DNA of 35,885 bases from the NCBI GenBank assembly GCA_021202525.1, contig JAJQCV010000114.1, positions 1 through 35,885 on the forward strand, in the 5' to 3' direction. Below the pieces are notes generated by a model, which was not told where the DNA came from, did no database searches, and worked only from the letters and a program-made list of their open reading frames with translations. The stretch's first letter is position 1. Each line of letters opens with the position of its first letter. A program made the translations under genes and the position numbers. Positions 15,001-23,321 of this stretch are shown piece after piece. This DNA is from Akkermansiaceae bacterium (lineage in GTDB: Bacteria; Verrucomicrobiota; Verrucomicrobiia; Verrucomicrobiales; Akkermansiaceae).

Positions 15001-16047
15001 GGCTTCCTTCTGCCAGTTCAGCAGGGTGGCCCTGCCTTTTTCCTTGTCTTCGGCGATGGCTTCCAGGGAGGCGCGGGTAATCAGGAAGGAGCCTTCAATG
15101 TCCAGTTCTTCCGCCTTTTCATCCCTTATCTTGCAGAGACGGGCTAGGTTGGCTTCAAACTGTTCGGAATGCTGGCGGCGCTGGATGTGGGGACGGCACG
15201 GATAGTCGTCTTCGTCCAGCAGGTAGAATTTCTGCACGGTGTCCGTGAACCGGTTGCGCCTGTGGGCGTGGAAGCGGGGAGAGGGGGAAACGGGCCTCTG
15301 TTCCTGCAGGGCCATGCTCCACTGGATCAGGTCCGCATTGGAACAGACCATGAAGGAGGGCCTGTCCCAGCTTTTGGCTTCGGAATCCCGCCAGGCCCAC
15401 AATTCCCGGAGGGCAGCCAGCCCCTTCCTGTTCAGCTTGCCGCTGCCCTGGATGCGCCAGGGGTCCGGATGGCCGGTCAGGTAGCGTTCCCGCGCGCGTT
15501 CCATGGAATGGCGGCAAATCTCCTCAAACCAGCCCACGCGGCCTTTTTCCCGGAGGGCGGCCATCAGCTTGTCCGCCATGTCCAGCATGTAATTGACGTC
15601 GTTCAGGGCGTAGGTGACCATGGTGGGGGAAAGGGGGCGCCGTGCCCAGTCCGCCTTCTGGGAGGACTTGCTCAGCGTGACGCCGTGGAAGTGTTCCACC
15701 AGGGCGGCCAGCCCGAACTGGCGGAATCCCAGCAGGCGCGCCGCCGTCTGGGTGTCCCAGATCATGGCGGGCAGCGTTTCCCACGCGCGCTGGAACAGGC
15801 ACATGTCATAATCGGCGCCGTGCATCCATACCTCCGTGTCCCGCAGCCAGTTGTAAAACGGGCTCATGTCCTCAATGGCGAGGGGGTCGATCAGGCAGGA
15901 ACCCGTTTCATCGGCATACTGGATCAGGCAGATTTTTTCCTGATAGCGGTGCAGGCTGTCGGCTTCCAGATCCAGGACAACCCGTCCTTTTGGCTGTGCG
16001 GCAGCGCGTTTGCGCCATTCCAGTAGTTCCTCTTTCTCGCTGATCAT
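14989..16047 (-). CDS. rnd: Ribonuclease D
   Basis: A 3'-5' exoribonuclease of 352 residues that trims tRNA and other stable RNA 3' ends. The DEDDy exonuclease motifs are visible: Exo I VLDLEADS with D26 and E28, Exo II in HGADYDMCLF, and Exo III in YALNDVNYMLD. HRDC-like helical domains follow; WRIQGSGKLNRKGLAALREL (about 200-220) begins the first. The start at 16047 (MISEKEELLEW) is chosen because homology begins there; the frame is open back to 16437 but that part overlaps the divergent gene at 16174. No Shine-Dalgarno sequence is present. The neighbour across a 126-bp divergent region is a small HTH-like protein. Confidence 0.88.
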   Translation of the reverse strand: MISEKEELLEWRKRAAAQPKGRVVLDLEADSLHRYQEKICLIQYADETGSCLIDPLAIEDMSPFYNWLRDTEVWMHGADYDMCLFQRAWETLPAMIWDTQTAARLLGFRQFGLAALVEHFHGVTLSKSSQKADWARRPLSPTMVTYALNDVNYMLDMADKLMAALREKGRVGWFEEICRHSMERARERYLTGHPDPWRIQGSGKLNRKGLAALRELWAWRDSEAKSWDRPSFMVCSNADLIQWSMALQEQRPVSPSPRFHAHRRNRFTDTVQKFYLLDEDDYPCRPHIQRRQHSEQFEANLARLCKIRDEKAEELDIEGSFLITRASLEAIAEDKEKGRATLLNWQKEALGL

Positions 16048-16173
16048 TTTGTTGTAATCGGGCGGAATTGAACCATGTATCCGGGCGGGGGGGCAACTGG
16101 AAATGCAAAAAAAGTGACGATGGGACAATGATGTATTGCCTATTCCCCGAAAATAGGGCACGAAGAAAGGCGT

Positions 16174-16503
16174 ATGGAAGAGGAAGCAGCAGGCGCCGAA
16201 CGCAACCACGGGGAACAGCCCCTGGAAGAACTGATGAAACGCTGGAATCTGACCAACCATGATCTGGTCGCCATTTCCACGGAGCAGCTCACCCACAAGC
16301 AGGTCCAGAAAGCCCGCCAGGGGCGGCAGCTTACGCTGAAAATGATGCAGAAAGTGTGCCGTGCCCTGAACGTGGCCATCTGGGAAAAGCTTACCCCGGT
16401 CCAGAAGGAGCAATACTTCGAGTACATGCACAAGCACGTATTCAGTTATGCCAAGGGGTATGATCCCGCCTGGAAGGACCCGAACCTGAACATGATGGCC
16501 TGA
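16174..16503 (+). CDS. Small HTH-like protein of unknown function
   Basis: A 109-residue basic protein. After an acidic N-terminus, residues about 17-72 (LEELMKRWNLTNHDLVA onwards) form helices spaced like a Cro/XRE-type helix-turn-helix: WNLTNHDLVAIS, then LTHKQVQKARQG, then LTLKMMQKVCRALN. The C-terminal part (EKLTPVQKEQYFEYMHKH and a YAKGYDPAWKDPN tail) is not typical of Cro. I do not recognise a named family; it looks like a lineage-specific conserved protein, perhaps a DNA-binding regulator. A short inverted repeat (GCCTATT / AATAGGGC, 16138-16159) lies just upstream of its start and could be its own operator. It is divergent from rnd. Confidence 0.65.
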   Translation: MEEEAAGAERNHGEQPLEELMKRWNLTNHDLVAISTEQLTHKQVQKARQGRQLTLKMMQKVCRALNVAIWEKLTPVQKEQYFEYMHKHVFSYAKGYDPAWKDPNLNMMA

Positions 16504-16845
16504 GGTTCCCTTTTCCGCTGTGCAAGTCCGGGAATCTCCGCATGTTGCACGTTCATGACTCCAGGTCGGGCGGCATTTCCCGCATGCTGTTTTTAATTTG
16601 AATCCAGGGAACTGGGGAGGGCGAATTCCACCTTCTATTTTCCCTGAAATGATGCTTTTACGGGAAAAGGTGTGTACAAGAGCCTTTTTCCCTCAGCATC
16701 AGGATGGGGGACTTTCCTACCTTCACCGTCTCTTTCGCGACCGCTTCCGTTCCCGGATTCAGAGCTGGAAAAGCGGTGTGTAAAAAATCCGGAAACCGCG
16801 GAGACATGAGCGGTTCCCGGAAAAAAATGGGGGGTGGAGATTCCG
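16504..16845. other. Gene-free stretch between two convergent genes
   Basis: These 342 bp hold no reading frame with protein-like composition on either strand. The only structure I can support is the mazG terminator at 16782-16820. The rest is moderately GC-rich with no long repeat. Confidence 0.6.
16782..16820 (-). terminator. Intrinsic terminator of mazG
   Basis: On the minus strand CCGGGAACCGC pairs with GCGGTTTCCGG (11-bp stem with one wobble, 10-nt loop), then A followed by six T residues. It begins 26 bp after the mazG stop codon. Confidence 0.75.
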
Positions 16846-17655
16846 TTATTCGGCGGATTTGGCCTGCTGCCAGCGGGCTTCCATCGCGTCCAGGTCCGCC
16901 TGGTCCAGTGTGAGGCCGTCCCTGTTCAGCAGACGTTCCATTTCATTGAAACGCCGTTCGAACTTTTTGTTGGCGCCCGCCATGGCCACTTCCGGGTCTA
17001 TCCCCTTTTTGCGGCACAGGTTCACCACGGAAAACAGAAGGTCCCCCAGCTCTTCCGTGATGCGCGGGTCTTCTTCCGGCAGGGGCAGGATTTCCTCGCA
17101 TTCAGCCGTTTCTTCCTTCACCTTGTCCAGGGCTCCCTGGGCATCCGGCCAGTCAAATCCGGCTTTCGCGGCTTTTTTCTGAAGTTTCCAGGCCCGGAGA
17201 AGGGCGGGCAGCCCCTTGCCAGTGCCGTGCAGGTAGGGGGTGGCTTCCGCCCCTTTTTCCTGTCTTTTGATCTTGTCCCACTGGCTCAGGACGGCGTCCG
17301 TCGTGTCCGCCCGGGAGCTGGCGAATACGTGGGGGTGGCGGCGGATGAGCTTCTCACTGACCTCTGCGGCCACGTCATTGAAATCGAACCGCCCGTTTTC
17401 CTGGGCGATTTCCGCATGAAAAACGACCTGAAGCAGCACGTCGCCCAGTTCCTCCCGCATCTGTTTCCAGTCGTCCCTTTGGATTGTGTCCACAGCCTCG
17501 TACGCTTCCTCAATCATGTTGGTAATCAGGGATTTGTGGGTCTGCTCCGCGTCCCAGGGGCAGCCTTCCGGCGCGCGGAGGCGCTTCATGATAAAGATGA
17601 GGCGCTGCATCTGGAGGGCAGGCTCGTGGCATTCAATCATTTCAGTGTCGTTCAT
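16846..17655 (-). CDS. mazG: Nucleoside triphosphate pyrophosphohydrolase
   Basis: Hydrolyses (d)NTPs to NMP and pyrophosphate, cleaning aberrant nucleotides; in E. coli it also lowers ppGpp during starvation. The 269-residue protein has the two-domain MazG layout. The first domain has LRAPEGCPWDAEQTH (about 26-40), EEAYE (49-53) and EELGD (68-72), which supply the ExxE and ExxD magnesium ligands. The second has EETAECEE and EELGDLLFSVVN. The start is taken at 17655 (MNDTE); an ATG four codons upstream is possible, while the longer open frame to 18507 overlaps comF and is a shadow. Divergent from a small unknown gene, ending in a good terminator. Confidence 0.93.
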   Translation of the reverse strand: MNDTEMIECHEPALQMQRLIFIMKRLRAPEGCPWDAEQTHKSLITNMIEEAYEAVDTIQRDDWKQMREELGDVLLQVVFHAEIAQENGRFDFNDVAAEVSEKLIRRHPHVFASSRADTTDAVLSQWDKIKRQEKGAEATPYLHGTGKGLPALLRAWKLQKKAAKAGFDWPDAQGALDKVKEETAECEEILPLPEEDPRITEELGDLLFSVVNLCRKKGIDPEVAMAGANKKFERRFNEMERLLNRDGLTLDQADLDAMEARWQQAKSAE

Positions 17656-17742
17656 GACAGGGGCCATACTAATCCCGCGGGGGCGGATGACTAGCAAAAA
17701 TTCCGCTTTACCCGGAAGGAATCTCCCTGCACACTCGCCCGC

Positions 17743-18042
17743 ATGGAAGTTCACACGTGGAAAGAACGCACGGATGAAGGAACCCTGGTGTACAGGGCAT
17801 GCCACCACGCCAACAAGTGGAAGCTGGAATGCGCCCCCAAGGTGGGCCGTGCGGAACGCGACGATGTGGAATGGGAACAGGTGGAATTCACGCGTGACCT
17901 TTGGGTTACCCTGCGCGACCTGCTGTGGCGCAAATACCAGCGCAAGCGCTGCCCGTGGCGCCTGATTGAGGCTATCGACAAGCTTCTGGAAGACATGCCG
18001 GAGGAGGAGTCCGCCGTCTCTCCGGACGCGGAGAATGAATAG
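17743..18042 (+). CDS. Small conserved-looking protein of unknown function, upstream of comF
   Basis: A 99-residue soluble protein rich in Trp, Arg and Glu (MEVHTWKERTDEG start, WKLECAPKVGR, FTRDLWVTLRDLLWRKYQRKR, acidic tail). The first half looks like a beta sheet and the second like an amphipathic helix ending in a basic patch, which could contact nucleic acid. No family recognised. Its stop codon overlaps the start of comF (ATGAATAG at 18035-18042), so the two are translationally coupled and likely functionally co-expressed. Divergent from mazG by 87 bp. Confidence 0.7.
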   Translation: MEVHTWKERTDEGTLVYRACHHANKWKLECAPKVGRAERDDVEWEQVEFTRDLWVTLRDLLWRKYQRKRCPWRLIEAIDKLLEDMPEEESAVSPDAENE

Positions 18043-18826
18043 CGGGCTTTCCCGGAAGCTTTTGATACGCGGAGGAATGCTGGCGGGAATGTTCAGGGAA
18101 TGGTCTTCCTGGGTATATCCCTTTGTCTGTGAGCTGTGCGGCTGCGGCAGCCCGGATGAAAGGTACGTCTGCCCGGCATGCCAGGAGCGTTTTACTTCCA
18201 TAGAGCCGCCCTTCTGCGCCGTCTGCGGGGAACCGGCGGAGGGCTCCTTCATCCCCGGCGGGATGTGTTCCCGCTGTGCGGAGGACGCCCCTTCCTTTGA
18301 GGAGGCGCGCGCCGTGTACGTCAATGACGGGGAACTGAGGGAACTGCTTCTTTCCTTCAAATATGCCGGAGCCCTGCACCTGGCCGGGACCTTTGCCGGG
18401 ATGATGGCGGAAGCCGTGCGCGGGAACCGCCACTGGTTCGGAGGTAGGGAGCGCCTGCTGGTTCCGGTTCCGATGCATCGGCGCAAACTTGTCCGGAGGG
18501 GATACAATCAGGCGGAGGAACTGGCCGTATTGCTGGGGAAGGAGCTTGGCTGGGCCGTCGCCCGTGTGTTGAAACGCCTGCCGGACCGGATGCCCCAGGC
18601 AAGCCTGGCACGGGAGCAGCGCCTCAGGCACGCCCGGAAAATATACGGCGTGCGTGAAAGCAAATTGAAACATTGTCCCGTCAGGGGCCGGGACGTTCTT
18701 CTGGTGGACGACGTATTCACCACCGGAGCCACGGCGGACGCCTGCTCCCGCCTGCTGCTCTGCGCCGGAGCTTCTTCCGTCTGCGTGCTGACCCTGGCGC
18801 GCACGCACCATGCATGGCATGGCTGA
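18035..18826 (+). CDS. comF: ComF family phosphoribosyltransferase-like protein
   Basis: A 263-residue member of the ComF/GntX family, required for DNA uptake in naturally competent bacteria but widespread elsewhere, with an unclear reaction. The N-terminal zinc finger region has paired cysteines: CELCGC at 32-37, CPAC at 46-49, CAVC at 61-64 and CSRC at 78-81. The C-terminal half is a type I phosphoribosyltransferase fold ending in the PRPP-binding loop DVLLVDDVFTTGAT at 220-233; PVPMHRRKLVRRGYNQAEELA is the other family hallmark. The start ATG at 18035 overlaps the upstream stop; a GGAG lies very close before it. No other competence genes are in the window except a pseudopilin far away. Confidence 0.9.
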   Translation: MNSGLSRKLLIRGGMLAGMFREWSSWVYPFVCELCGCGSPDERYVCPACQERFTSIEPPFCAVCGEPAEGSFIPGGMCSRCAEDAPSFEEARAVYVNDGELRELLLSFKYAGALHLAGTFAGMMAEAVRGNRHWFGGRERLLVPVPMHRRKLVRRGYNQAEELAVLLGKELGWAVARVLKRLPDRMPQASLAREQRLRHARKIYGVRESKLKHCPVRGRDVLLVDDVFTTGATADACSRLLLCAGASSVCVLTLARTHHAWHG

Positions 18827-18873
18827 ACCGGAATTTTCTTTCAAGCCCACTTCATCCTTCCTACAATGGAACC

Positions 18874-19296
18874 ATGAATCCGGAGCTGGCGTTTCAAACG
18901 GAAGACGAGGTCATGTTTTATGATACGGATTGCGGAGGCGTGGTCCACAACCTGGCCTATCTGCGCATGATTGAAGCCTGCCGCACCAAACTGGGGGCAA
19001 AGCTGGGGATGGATTATAAAACCATGGGCGACCTCCAGCAGTTCACCGTGGTGGTGCGCCATGAAATCGACTATGTTCGGCCTGCCGTGCTGGGGGATAC
19101 GATTGTGACGACGGGGTGGCTTGAGTCCGTGGAAAGAGCCAGTTTCTGGTGTGATTTCGAGATGCGCCGCGCTTCCAACAACGATTTGCTGGTGAGGGCG
19201 CATCAGAAGCTTGCCTTCGTGCAGATGCCCCAGGGCCGTCCCGTACGCATTCCGGCGGAATGGCGCACCCGGTGGCAGGCGTGCATGGAGTCCTGA
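18874..19296 (+). CDS. Acyl-CoA thioesterase, YbgC/FadM-like hotdog fold
   Basis: A 140-residue hotdog protein of the 4-hydroxybenzoyl-CoA thioesterase superfamily. The signature FYDTDCGGVVHNLAYL (about residues 14-29) contains the catalytic Asp and the GGVVH helix start; VRHEIDYVRPAVLGD and LVRAHQKLAFV are later family blocks. It hydrolyses an acyl-CoA or acyl-ACP thioester; YbgC works on short chains and phospholipid precursors near Tol-Pal, but no tol genes are adjacent, and a menaquinone-pathway hydrolase of the same fold is possible. It starts 48 bp after comF and could share its transcript. Confidence 0.85.
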   Translation: MNPELAFQTEDEVMFYDTDCGGVVHNLAYLRMIEACRTKLGAKLGMDYKTMGDLQQFTVVVRHEIDYVRPAVLGDTIVTTGWLESVERASFWCDFEMRRASNNDLLVRAHQKLAFVQMPQGRPVRIPAEWRTRWQACMES

Positions 19297-19325
19297 TTTT
19301 TTTCATTCCGTGCTCCATTTTGCTC

Positions 19326-19354
19326 TTGCCATGCGTGGAAAGGTGGTGTTTACT
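19326..19354 (+). promoter_or_regulatory. Probable promoter of tRNA-Lys
   Basis: TTGCCA (19326-19331) and TTTACT (19349-19354) are separated by 17 bp, about 28 bp upstream of the mature tRNA 5' end, which gives a leader of about 20 nt for RNase P. Confidence 0.6.
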
Positions 19355-19382
19355 GCTCCCGCCCTTCCAGCAAGGGTAAAGT

Positions 19383-19458
19383 GCTTGGGTAGCTCAGTTG
19401 GTAGAGCAGTAGACTTTTAATCTATTGGTCCCGGGTTCGAGTCCCGGTCCAAGTACCA
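19383..19458 (+). tRNA. trnK: tRNA-Lys (anticodon UUU)
   Basis: A 76-nt cloverleaf with encoded CCA. The D arm is GCTC-AGTTGGTA-GAGC. The anticodon stem is GTAGA/TCTAT around the loop CTTTTAA (anticodon TTT at 19416-19418). The T arm is CCGGG-TTCGAGT-CCCGG. The acceptor stem GCTTGGG/TCCAAGT closes with G-U wobbles at both ends (1-72 and 7-66), which is less usual. It has its own promoter-like sequence and terminator. Confidence 0.95.
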
Positions 19459-19474
19459 TCTCTTTTCCAAATTG

Positions 19475-19510
19475 AAACTCCGCAGGGAATGATTCCCCGC
19501 GGAGTTTTTT
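19475..19510 (+). terminator. Intrinsic terminator of tRNA-Lys
   Basis: AAACTCCGC and GCGGAGTTT pair perfectly, enclosing an inner GGGAA/TTCCC hairpin, then the T-run TTTTTT. It starts 17 bp after the tRNA 3' end. Confidence 0.85.
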
Positions 19511-19593
19511 ATCGGCTGCACGGGCTGCGCCGGAAGGCTTATGAAAATGTTCCGCAAGACCCTGTTTTCCGAATGGACCGGCGGCCTCGGGCG

Positions 19594-20496
19594 TCAGGCG
19601 CAGGAATCCCGGTCTTCCGGAAAATCCGGGCGGCTTGTCTTTCCGGCTACGCTTTTTTCTATTTTATGGAATAGCAGAAAGTGGTTTTTCAAGTGATACA
19701 GCCATGATTTGATGACGGCCAGTTCGTGGTCTTCCAGAACCACGGGCGGAGACAGAAGCGGGGTTTTCTTCACGGCCACTTCAATCAGGCCGACGATTTC
19801 ATTCCTCTGGCACACCACGGGGACGGCAATGTATTGCAGATATTTTTTCTCCGGAGGCTGGTTGCGCTTGCGGAAGAAAAAGCGCGCCACCTGCCGGGGC
19901 GTGGAGAGAACCAGGGGATTGAGACGGCGCTCCATGAATAGCTGTTCATCCAGCATGGAAGGGGTATGGGTGACGGGCCGCGGCAGTTGCGCCAGGATGG
20001 ACGGAATGTCGTCATTATGGTCTCCCTGGGCGTATCCCGCTACGCTGAGCAGGGTCTGACCTTCCGTCTTTTCCGCCTTGATGTAGAGCACCTCGAAGAT
20101 GAGGGATTTTTTATATTCCGCCAATGCGGCGGCAATCGTGGAGCACAGAAAACTACTCCCCTGGCTGAAGTCCCATGGCATTTCCCGTGAGCCGTCCAGT
20201 CTGTTGGCAAAGTTTTCATATTCCTTGCTGAGGGCGGTACATGCCTTTTCATAGAGGGCTGCCGTCTGGCGTTTACGGATGCAGGACTGTTCTTCCTCAT
20301 CCCCTTTTTTATTGAGCATGAGCTGGCATTCCACATGCCAGACGATGAAGGCAAGACCCAGTATGATGAGAATAATGATTTTTCCAGTATGACCGTTTTC
20401 TATCGGCGTACCGCCGACGATGGAGATGAAGACTACCAGAATGGGCTGGAATATGTTCGCTTTTTTGAGGAAAGAGTTATTGGTTTCTTTAGACAT
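19594..20496 (-). CDS. Membrane-anchored GAF-like domain protein
   Basis: A 300-residue protein with two N-terminal membrane helices (about residues 15-31 and 37-58, the second FIVWHVECQLML at its end), a charged helical linker (about 65-105) and a cytoplasmic domain. The latter (about 110-275) alternates strands and helices like a GAF sensor: SSFLCSTIAAALAEYK helix, LIFEVLYIKAE strand, LLSVAGYAQGD, then YLQYIAVPVVCQRNEIVGLIEV and a final LEDHELAVIKSWL helix, which closely matches the last GAF strand pair and helix. No histidine kinase, GGDEF or HTH output is present, so it may act through a partner. It is flanked by tRNA-Lys and the AT-rich gap; a lineage-specific gene is likely. Confidence 0.7.
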   Translation of the reverse strand: MSKETNNSFLKKANIFQPILVVFISIVGGTPIENGHTGKIIILIILGLAFIVWHVECQLMLNKKGDEEEQSCIRKRQTAALYEKACTALSKEYENFANRLDGSREMPWDFSQGSSFLCSTIAAALAEYKKSLIFEVLYIKAEKTEGQTLLSVAGYAQGDHNDDIPSILAQLPRPVTHTPSMLDEQLFMERRLNPLVLSTPRQVARFFFRKRNQPPEKKYLQYIAVPVVCQRNEIVGLIEVAVKKTPLLSPPVVLEDHELAVIKSWLYHLKNHFLLFHKIEKSVAGKTSRPDFPEDRDSCA

Positions 20497-21606
20497 GGCG
20501 ACATGCAGGAGAGAGGAAATTCAAGGGGGCATTCTGCACAAAATACATTTAAAAAAATCTTCGGTGCTTATGTTTCAAAAATATTCCATATTGTAAAAAT
20601 AATTTAAGATTTGAATATGAAGAATGAAGCGTTCATCTGAAAGAAGACTTATGAAAGTTTAATTAAACTGTATTTATAATCAATGAGTTTTTCTTAATTT
20701 AGAAGTATTCTAATACTCTATCATCTTGAAAGGGAATGCTTCTGTAGTTTCAATAATTGTTAGAAAAAAGGAAGAATTGTCGGTTTTGGAAACGCAGCGG
20801 TAAAAACAGGCCGCATTCTTGCAACTTTTGCAAGGGAAGGGAAGAAGATCGGCAGGCTGTTTGTCAAGGGAAACTGCGCGATGCACACTTGACGGAACAG
20901 CAGTTTTTTCATGAATTCCGGTCCAAGGGGGCTTTTTATGAGAATTATTGAGAATGAAAATATAAGGGGTGATGGAATTGCGGAGGAATCACTGATCTTG
21001 GGCGTGATTCTCCCCTTTCTTTCTTCATGTCTCCGGGCAGTGAGGAAATCTTGTCAGGTGGACAGTATCTCCGGAAAGCTCGTTAGGATAAAGCAGGGAG
21101 GCAGGGTAGTCTTGCAAGGGATGTGGGCTGCTTTTCATGGAACCGCGAATAAATTTCGTTTTCTGCAAATTATTCACTATTCCGTGAATTTTGATTTGGG
21201 TAAAGTAACGAGAAAGGTATTTTTTGCGCTGTTTCTTCTTCCTTGGAGTCCTGTACATCTGTTGTTCCGGGGAAGATAGCGCTTGCATGAACGTTCAGAC
21301 GGGGGCGGTGTTTTTTCCGGAAGAACCGCGCTTTCGGAAAAGCCCGTTTCTACGTTTTCCGGTGAAAGGCAGAAGTTCCGGAGATTTGTTTAATAATGCC
21401 GCTTTCTTTAACGGTAACTTCTTCTGGATGTGTTCCGGGTGTCCGGGGAAACAGTTTCCGGAGAGTTTCCAGTAAGGACTGTCCGAAAGGGGAATGGTTC
21501 CGGACCAATCACGATTTTTCCTCAAAAGGCGTTTCAACCGGGGAGGCCGGAAAAGGGTGGTGTTCCGGTCCTGGCAGGCTTTTCCTGACTTGCGGGAGTG
21601 GGGGGA
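20497..21606. other. Large gene-poor gap, AT-rich in its first part
   Basis: About 1.1 kb with no convincing gene. The first 260 bp (to about 20760) are clearly richer in A and T than the rest of the window; GC rises again toward 21600. It contains a perfect 14-bp palindrome (20656-20669) and a CTTGCAA-CTT-TTGCAAG dyad (20818-20834). The frame 20938-21279 (ATG after AAGGGGG at suitable spacing, 113 residues) is the only possible small gene, but its composition is unlike a family I know. Promoters for the GAF-like gene must lie at the left end. Decayed gene, regulatory RNA or insertion scar are all possible. Confidence 0.5.
20656..20669. repeat. Perfect 14-bp palindrome in the AT-rich gap
   Basis: AGTTTAATTAAACT equals its own reverse complement. 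It lies 160 bp upstream of the GAF-like gene start, in AT-rich sequence. It might be a regulator site; chance is also possible in such composition. Confidence 0.5.
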
Positions 21607-23172
21607 TTATTCGGCATGCGTTTCCTGCGCCCACTTCCTGTACTGCCCGGAGAGTTGTTCCACCATAGCCTTGTGTTGGGGAGCCAGGTTGTTCTGTTCC
21701 GTCCTGTCCCTGATGTCGTAAACCTGCCAGGGACCCCGGTTGGGAGCCACCAGCTTGAATTTGTCCGTCAGGGCGGCGCGGTTTCTCTGGTGCTCCCAGA
21801 AGATGGTGCGGGGAGGGCAGGTGTTGGGAATGCTGTCCCATACCTTTTCCGGCGGAATGGAAGCGGGTTTGGACCAATAGGAGTTGAGCGGCTTGCCGTC
21901 CATGTGGCCGGGAACGGGCAGTTGGGCCCAGGTGAGGCAGGTAGGGGCGATGTCCTGGAGCAGGAACGGGGCGTGGTAGCGGGTTCCGGGGCGCAGGGCC
22001 TTGGGGTAGCGGATGATGAAGGGGGCGGAGAGGCCGCCGTCAAAGGTCTCAATCTTGTACTGGCGGTAGGGTGTGTTGGATACGGCCGCCCACATGGGGC
22101 CGTAGCCGTCCCGGCAGCCGACTTCCCCCAGCGGGCCGATGGGTAGCGCAGTTTTTTTGTTTTTGTTGTTTTGCGGCATTTCCGCTGTTGCGCCGTTGTC
22201 CGACAGGAACATGACGATCGTGTTGCCGCTGAGATGGTGGCGTTCCAGGGATTCCAGAATTTTCCCAATGCCCCGGTCCATGATGGAGATTTGCGCGGCG
22301 TAGGTAGCCATGCATTCGGCTATGTATTCCTTGCGTTCCGCAGAAGTTTTTTCATAGCCGGCCTGATTGAATTTGTTGTGCATCCCCAGCCTGGCGGAAG
22401 GAGGGACGATGCCCAGGCGTTTCTGGCTTTCCAGCCGTTTGGCGGCAATGGAGCCGGGAGATTTGCCTTCATACAGGGGCAGCATTTTTTCTATTTCCCC
22501 CCTGGGGGCCTGAAGGGGGGTATGCGGGGCCGTGTAGGCCACATAAAGGAAGAAGGGAGTTTTTGCCTTGGCTGCATCGTCAATGTAGGCCAGGGCGGTT
22601 TTGGTGATGTCCTCCGTCATGTAGAAGTCATCGGGCAGGTCTTCCGGCTTGAGCAGCCTGCCGTCTTCTCCGAAGGGGCGGTCCGGCATGGGCTTGTAAT
22701 AGTCCGCCGCGCCGCCCAAAAGGCCGCGGTAGCGGTCGAAGCCGCGGTCCCACGGGTAGGTTCCCCGGACTTTTCCCAGATGCCATTTTCCGGACAGGTA
22801 GGTGCGGTAGCCGGCTTTTTTCAGCAGTTCCGGCAGGGTGGGAATGTCCGGCTTCAGGCGACCCCGGTAGCCGGGGCGGCCGCTGTCGTCGTCCAGCAGG
22901 CCCACGTCCACCTTGTGGGGCTCGCACCCGGTCATGATGGAGGCGCGGGAGGGGGAGCAGCGGGAGGCCGTGTAGCACCTCGTGGCCTGCATTCCCTGCC
23001 TGGCGAGGGAGTCGATGCTGGGGGTGGGTATTTCAGAACCGTAGCAACCCAGATCGGACCAGCCCATGTCGTCGGCCAGGATGAGGACGATGTTGGGCTG
23101 GGCGGCGCAGACGGTTTGCAGAGAGAGGAAGGCTGTTGCCGCACAGGAAATAAGCCGGATCAGACAACGCAT
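21607..23172 (-). CDS. Secreted sulfatase (S1 family, formylglycine type)
   Basis: A 521-residue sulfatase with signal peptide MRCLIRLISCAATAFLS ending near VCA (residue 23); the start at 23172 places this peptide at the N-terminus, while upstream ATGs add only a polar leader. Metal ligands appear in LILADDMGW (D34, D35) and SDNGA. The modified cysteine is C72 in SRCSPSRAS, matching C-x-P-x-R, so an anSME-type maturase elsewhere must convert it to formylglycine. SGKWHLGK (about 127-134) carries the conserved Lys and His. It removes sulfate esters from sugars, most likely host mucin or glycosaminoglycan chains, in the periplasm or outside. The C-terminal LVAPNRGPWQVYDI block is the usual small sub-domain. 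Exact substrate is not visible. Confidence 0.93.
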   Translation of the reverse strand: MRCLIRLISCAATAFLSLQTVCAAQPNIVLILADDMGWSDLGCYGSEIPTPSIDSLARQGMQATRCYTASRCSPSRASIMTGCEPHKVDVGLLDDDSGRPGYRGRLKPDIPTLPELLKKAGYRTYLSGKWHLGKVRGTYPWDRGFDRYRGLLGGAADYYKPMPDRPFGEDGRLLKPEDLPDDFYMTEDITKTALAYIDDAAKAKTPFFLYVAYTAPHTPLQAPRGEIEKMLPLYEGKSPGSIAAKRLESQKRLGIVPPSARLGMHNKFNQAGYEKTSAERKEYIAECMATYAAQISIMDRGIGKILESLERHHLSGNTIVMFLSDNGATAEMPQNNKNKKTALPIGPLGEVGCRDGYGPMWAAVSNTPYRQYKIETFDGGLSAPFIIRYPKALRPGTRYHAPFLLQDIAPTCLTWAQLPVPGHMDGKPLNSYWSKPASIPPEKVWDSIPNTCPPRTIFWEHQRNRAALTDKFKLVAPNRGPWQVYDIRDRTEQNNLAPQHKAMVEQLSGQYRKWAQETHAE

Positions 23173-23321
23173 GATGAAGGTATAGGGAATCATGTGGGGG
23201 AATAAAAGCATTTTCTGCCTGCTTTCTTTATGGCGGCTCAACGAGGAACGGGAGGAGCATGCCGGCGGTGCGCCGGAATGGGAAAGACACGCGGGGAATC
23301 GGCGTTAGGATTCAGTCCGTG

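Noticed and set aside
20938..21279. Possible 113-residue gene in the gap, preceded by AAGGGGG
   Set aside because: Spacing to the ATG is good, but composition and lack of recognisable pattern do not support a protein; most genes here lack an SD anyway, so the match adds little.
19383..21606. tRNA-Lys as an attachment site for an integrated element
   Set aside because: I found no repeat of the tRNA 3' end downstream and no integrase; the AT-rich gap alone is not evidence of integration.
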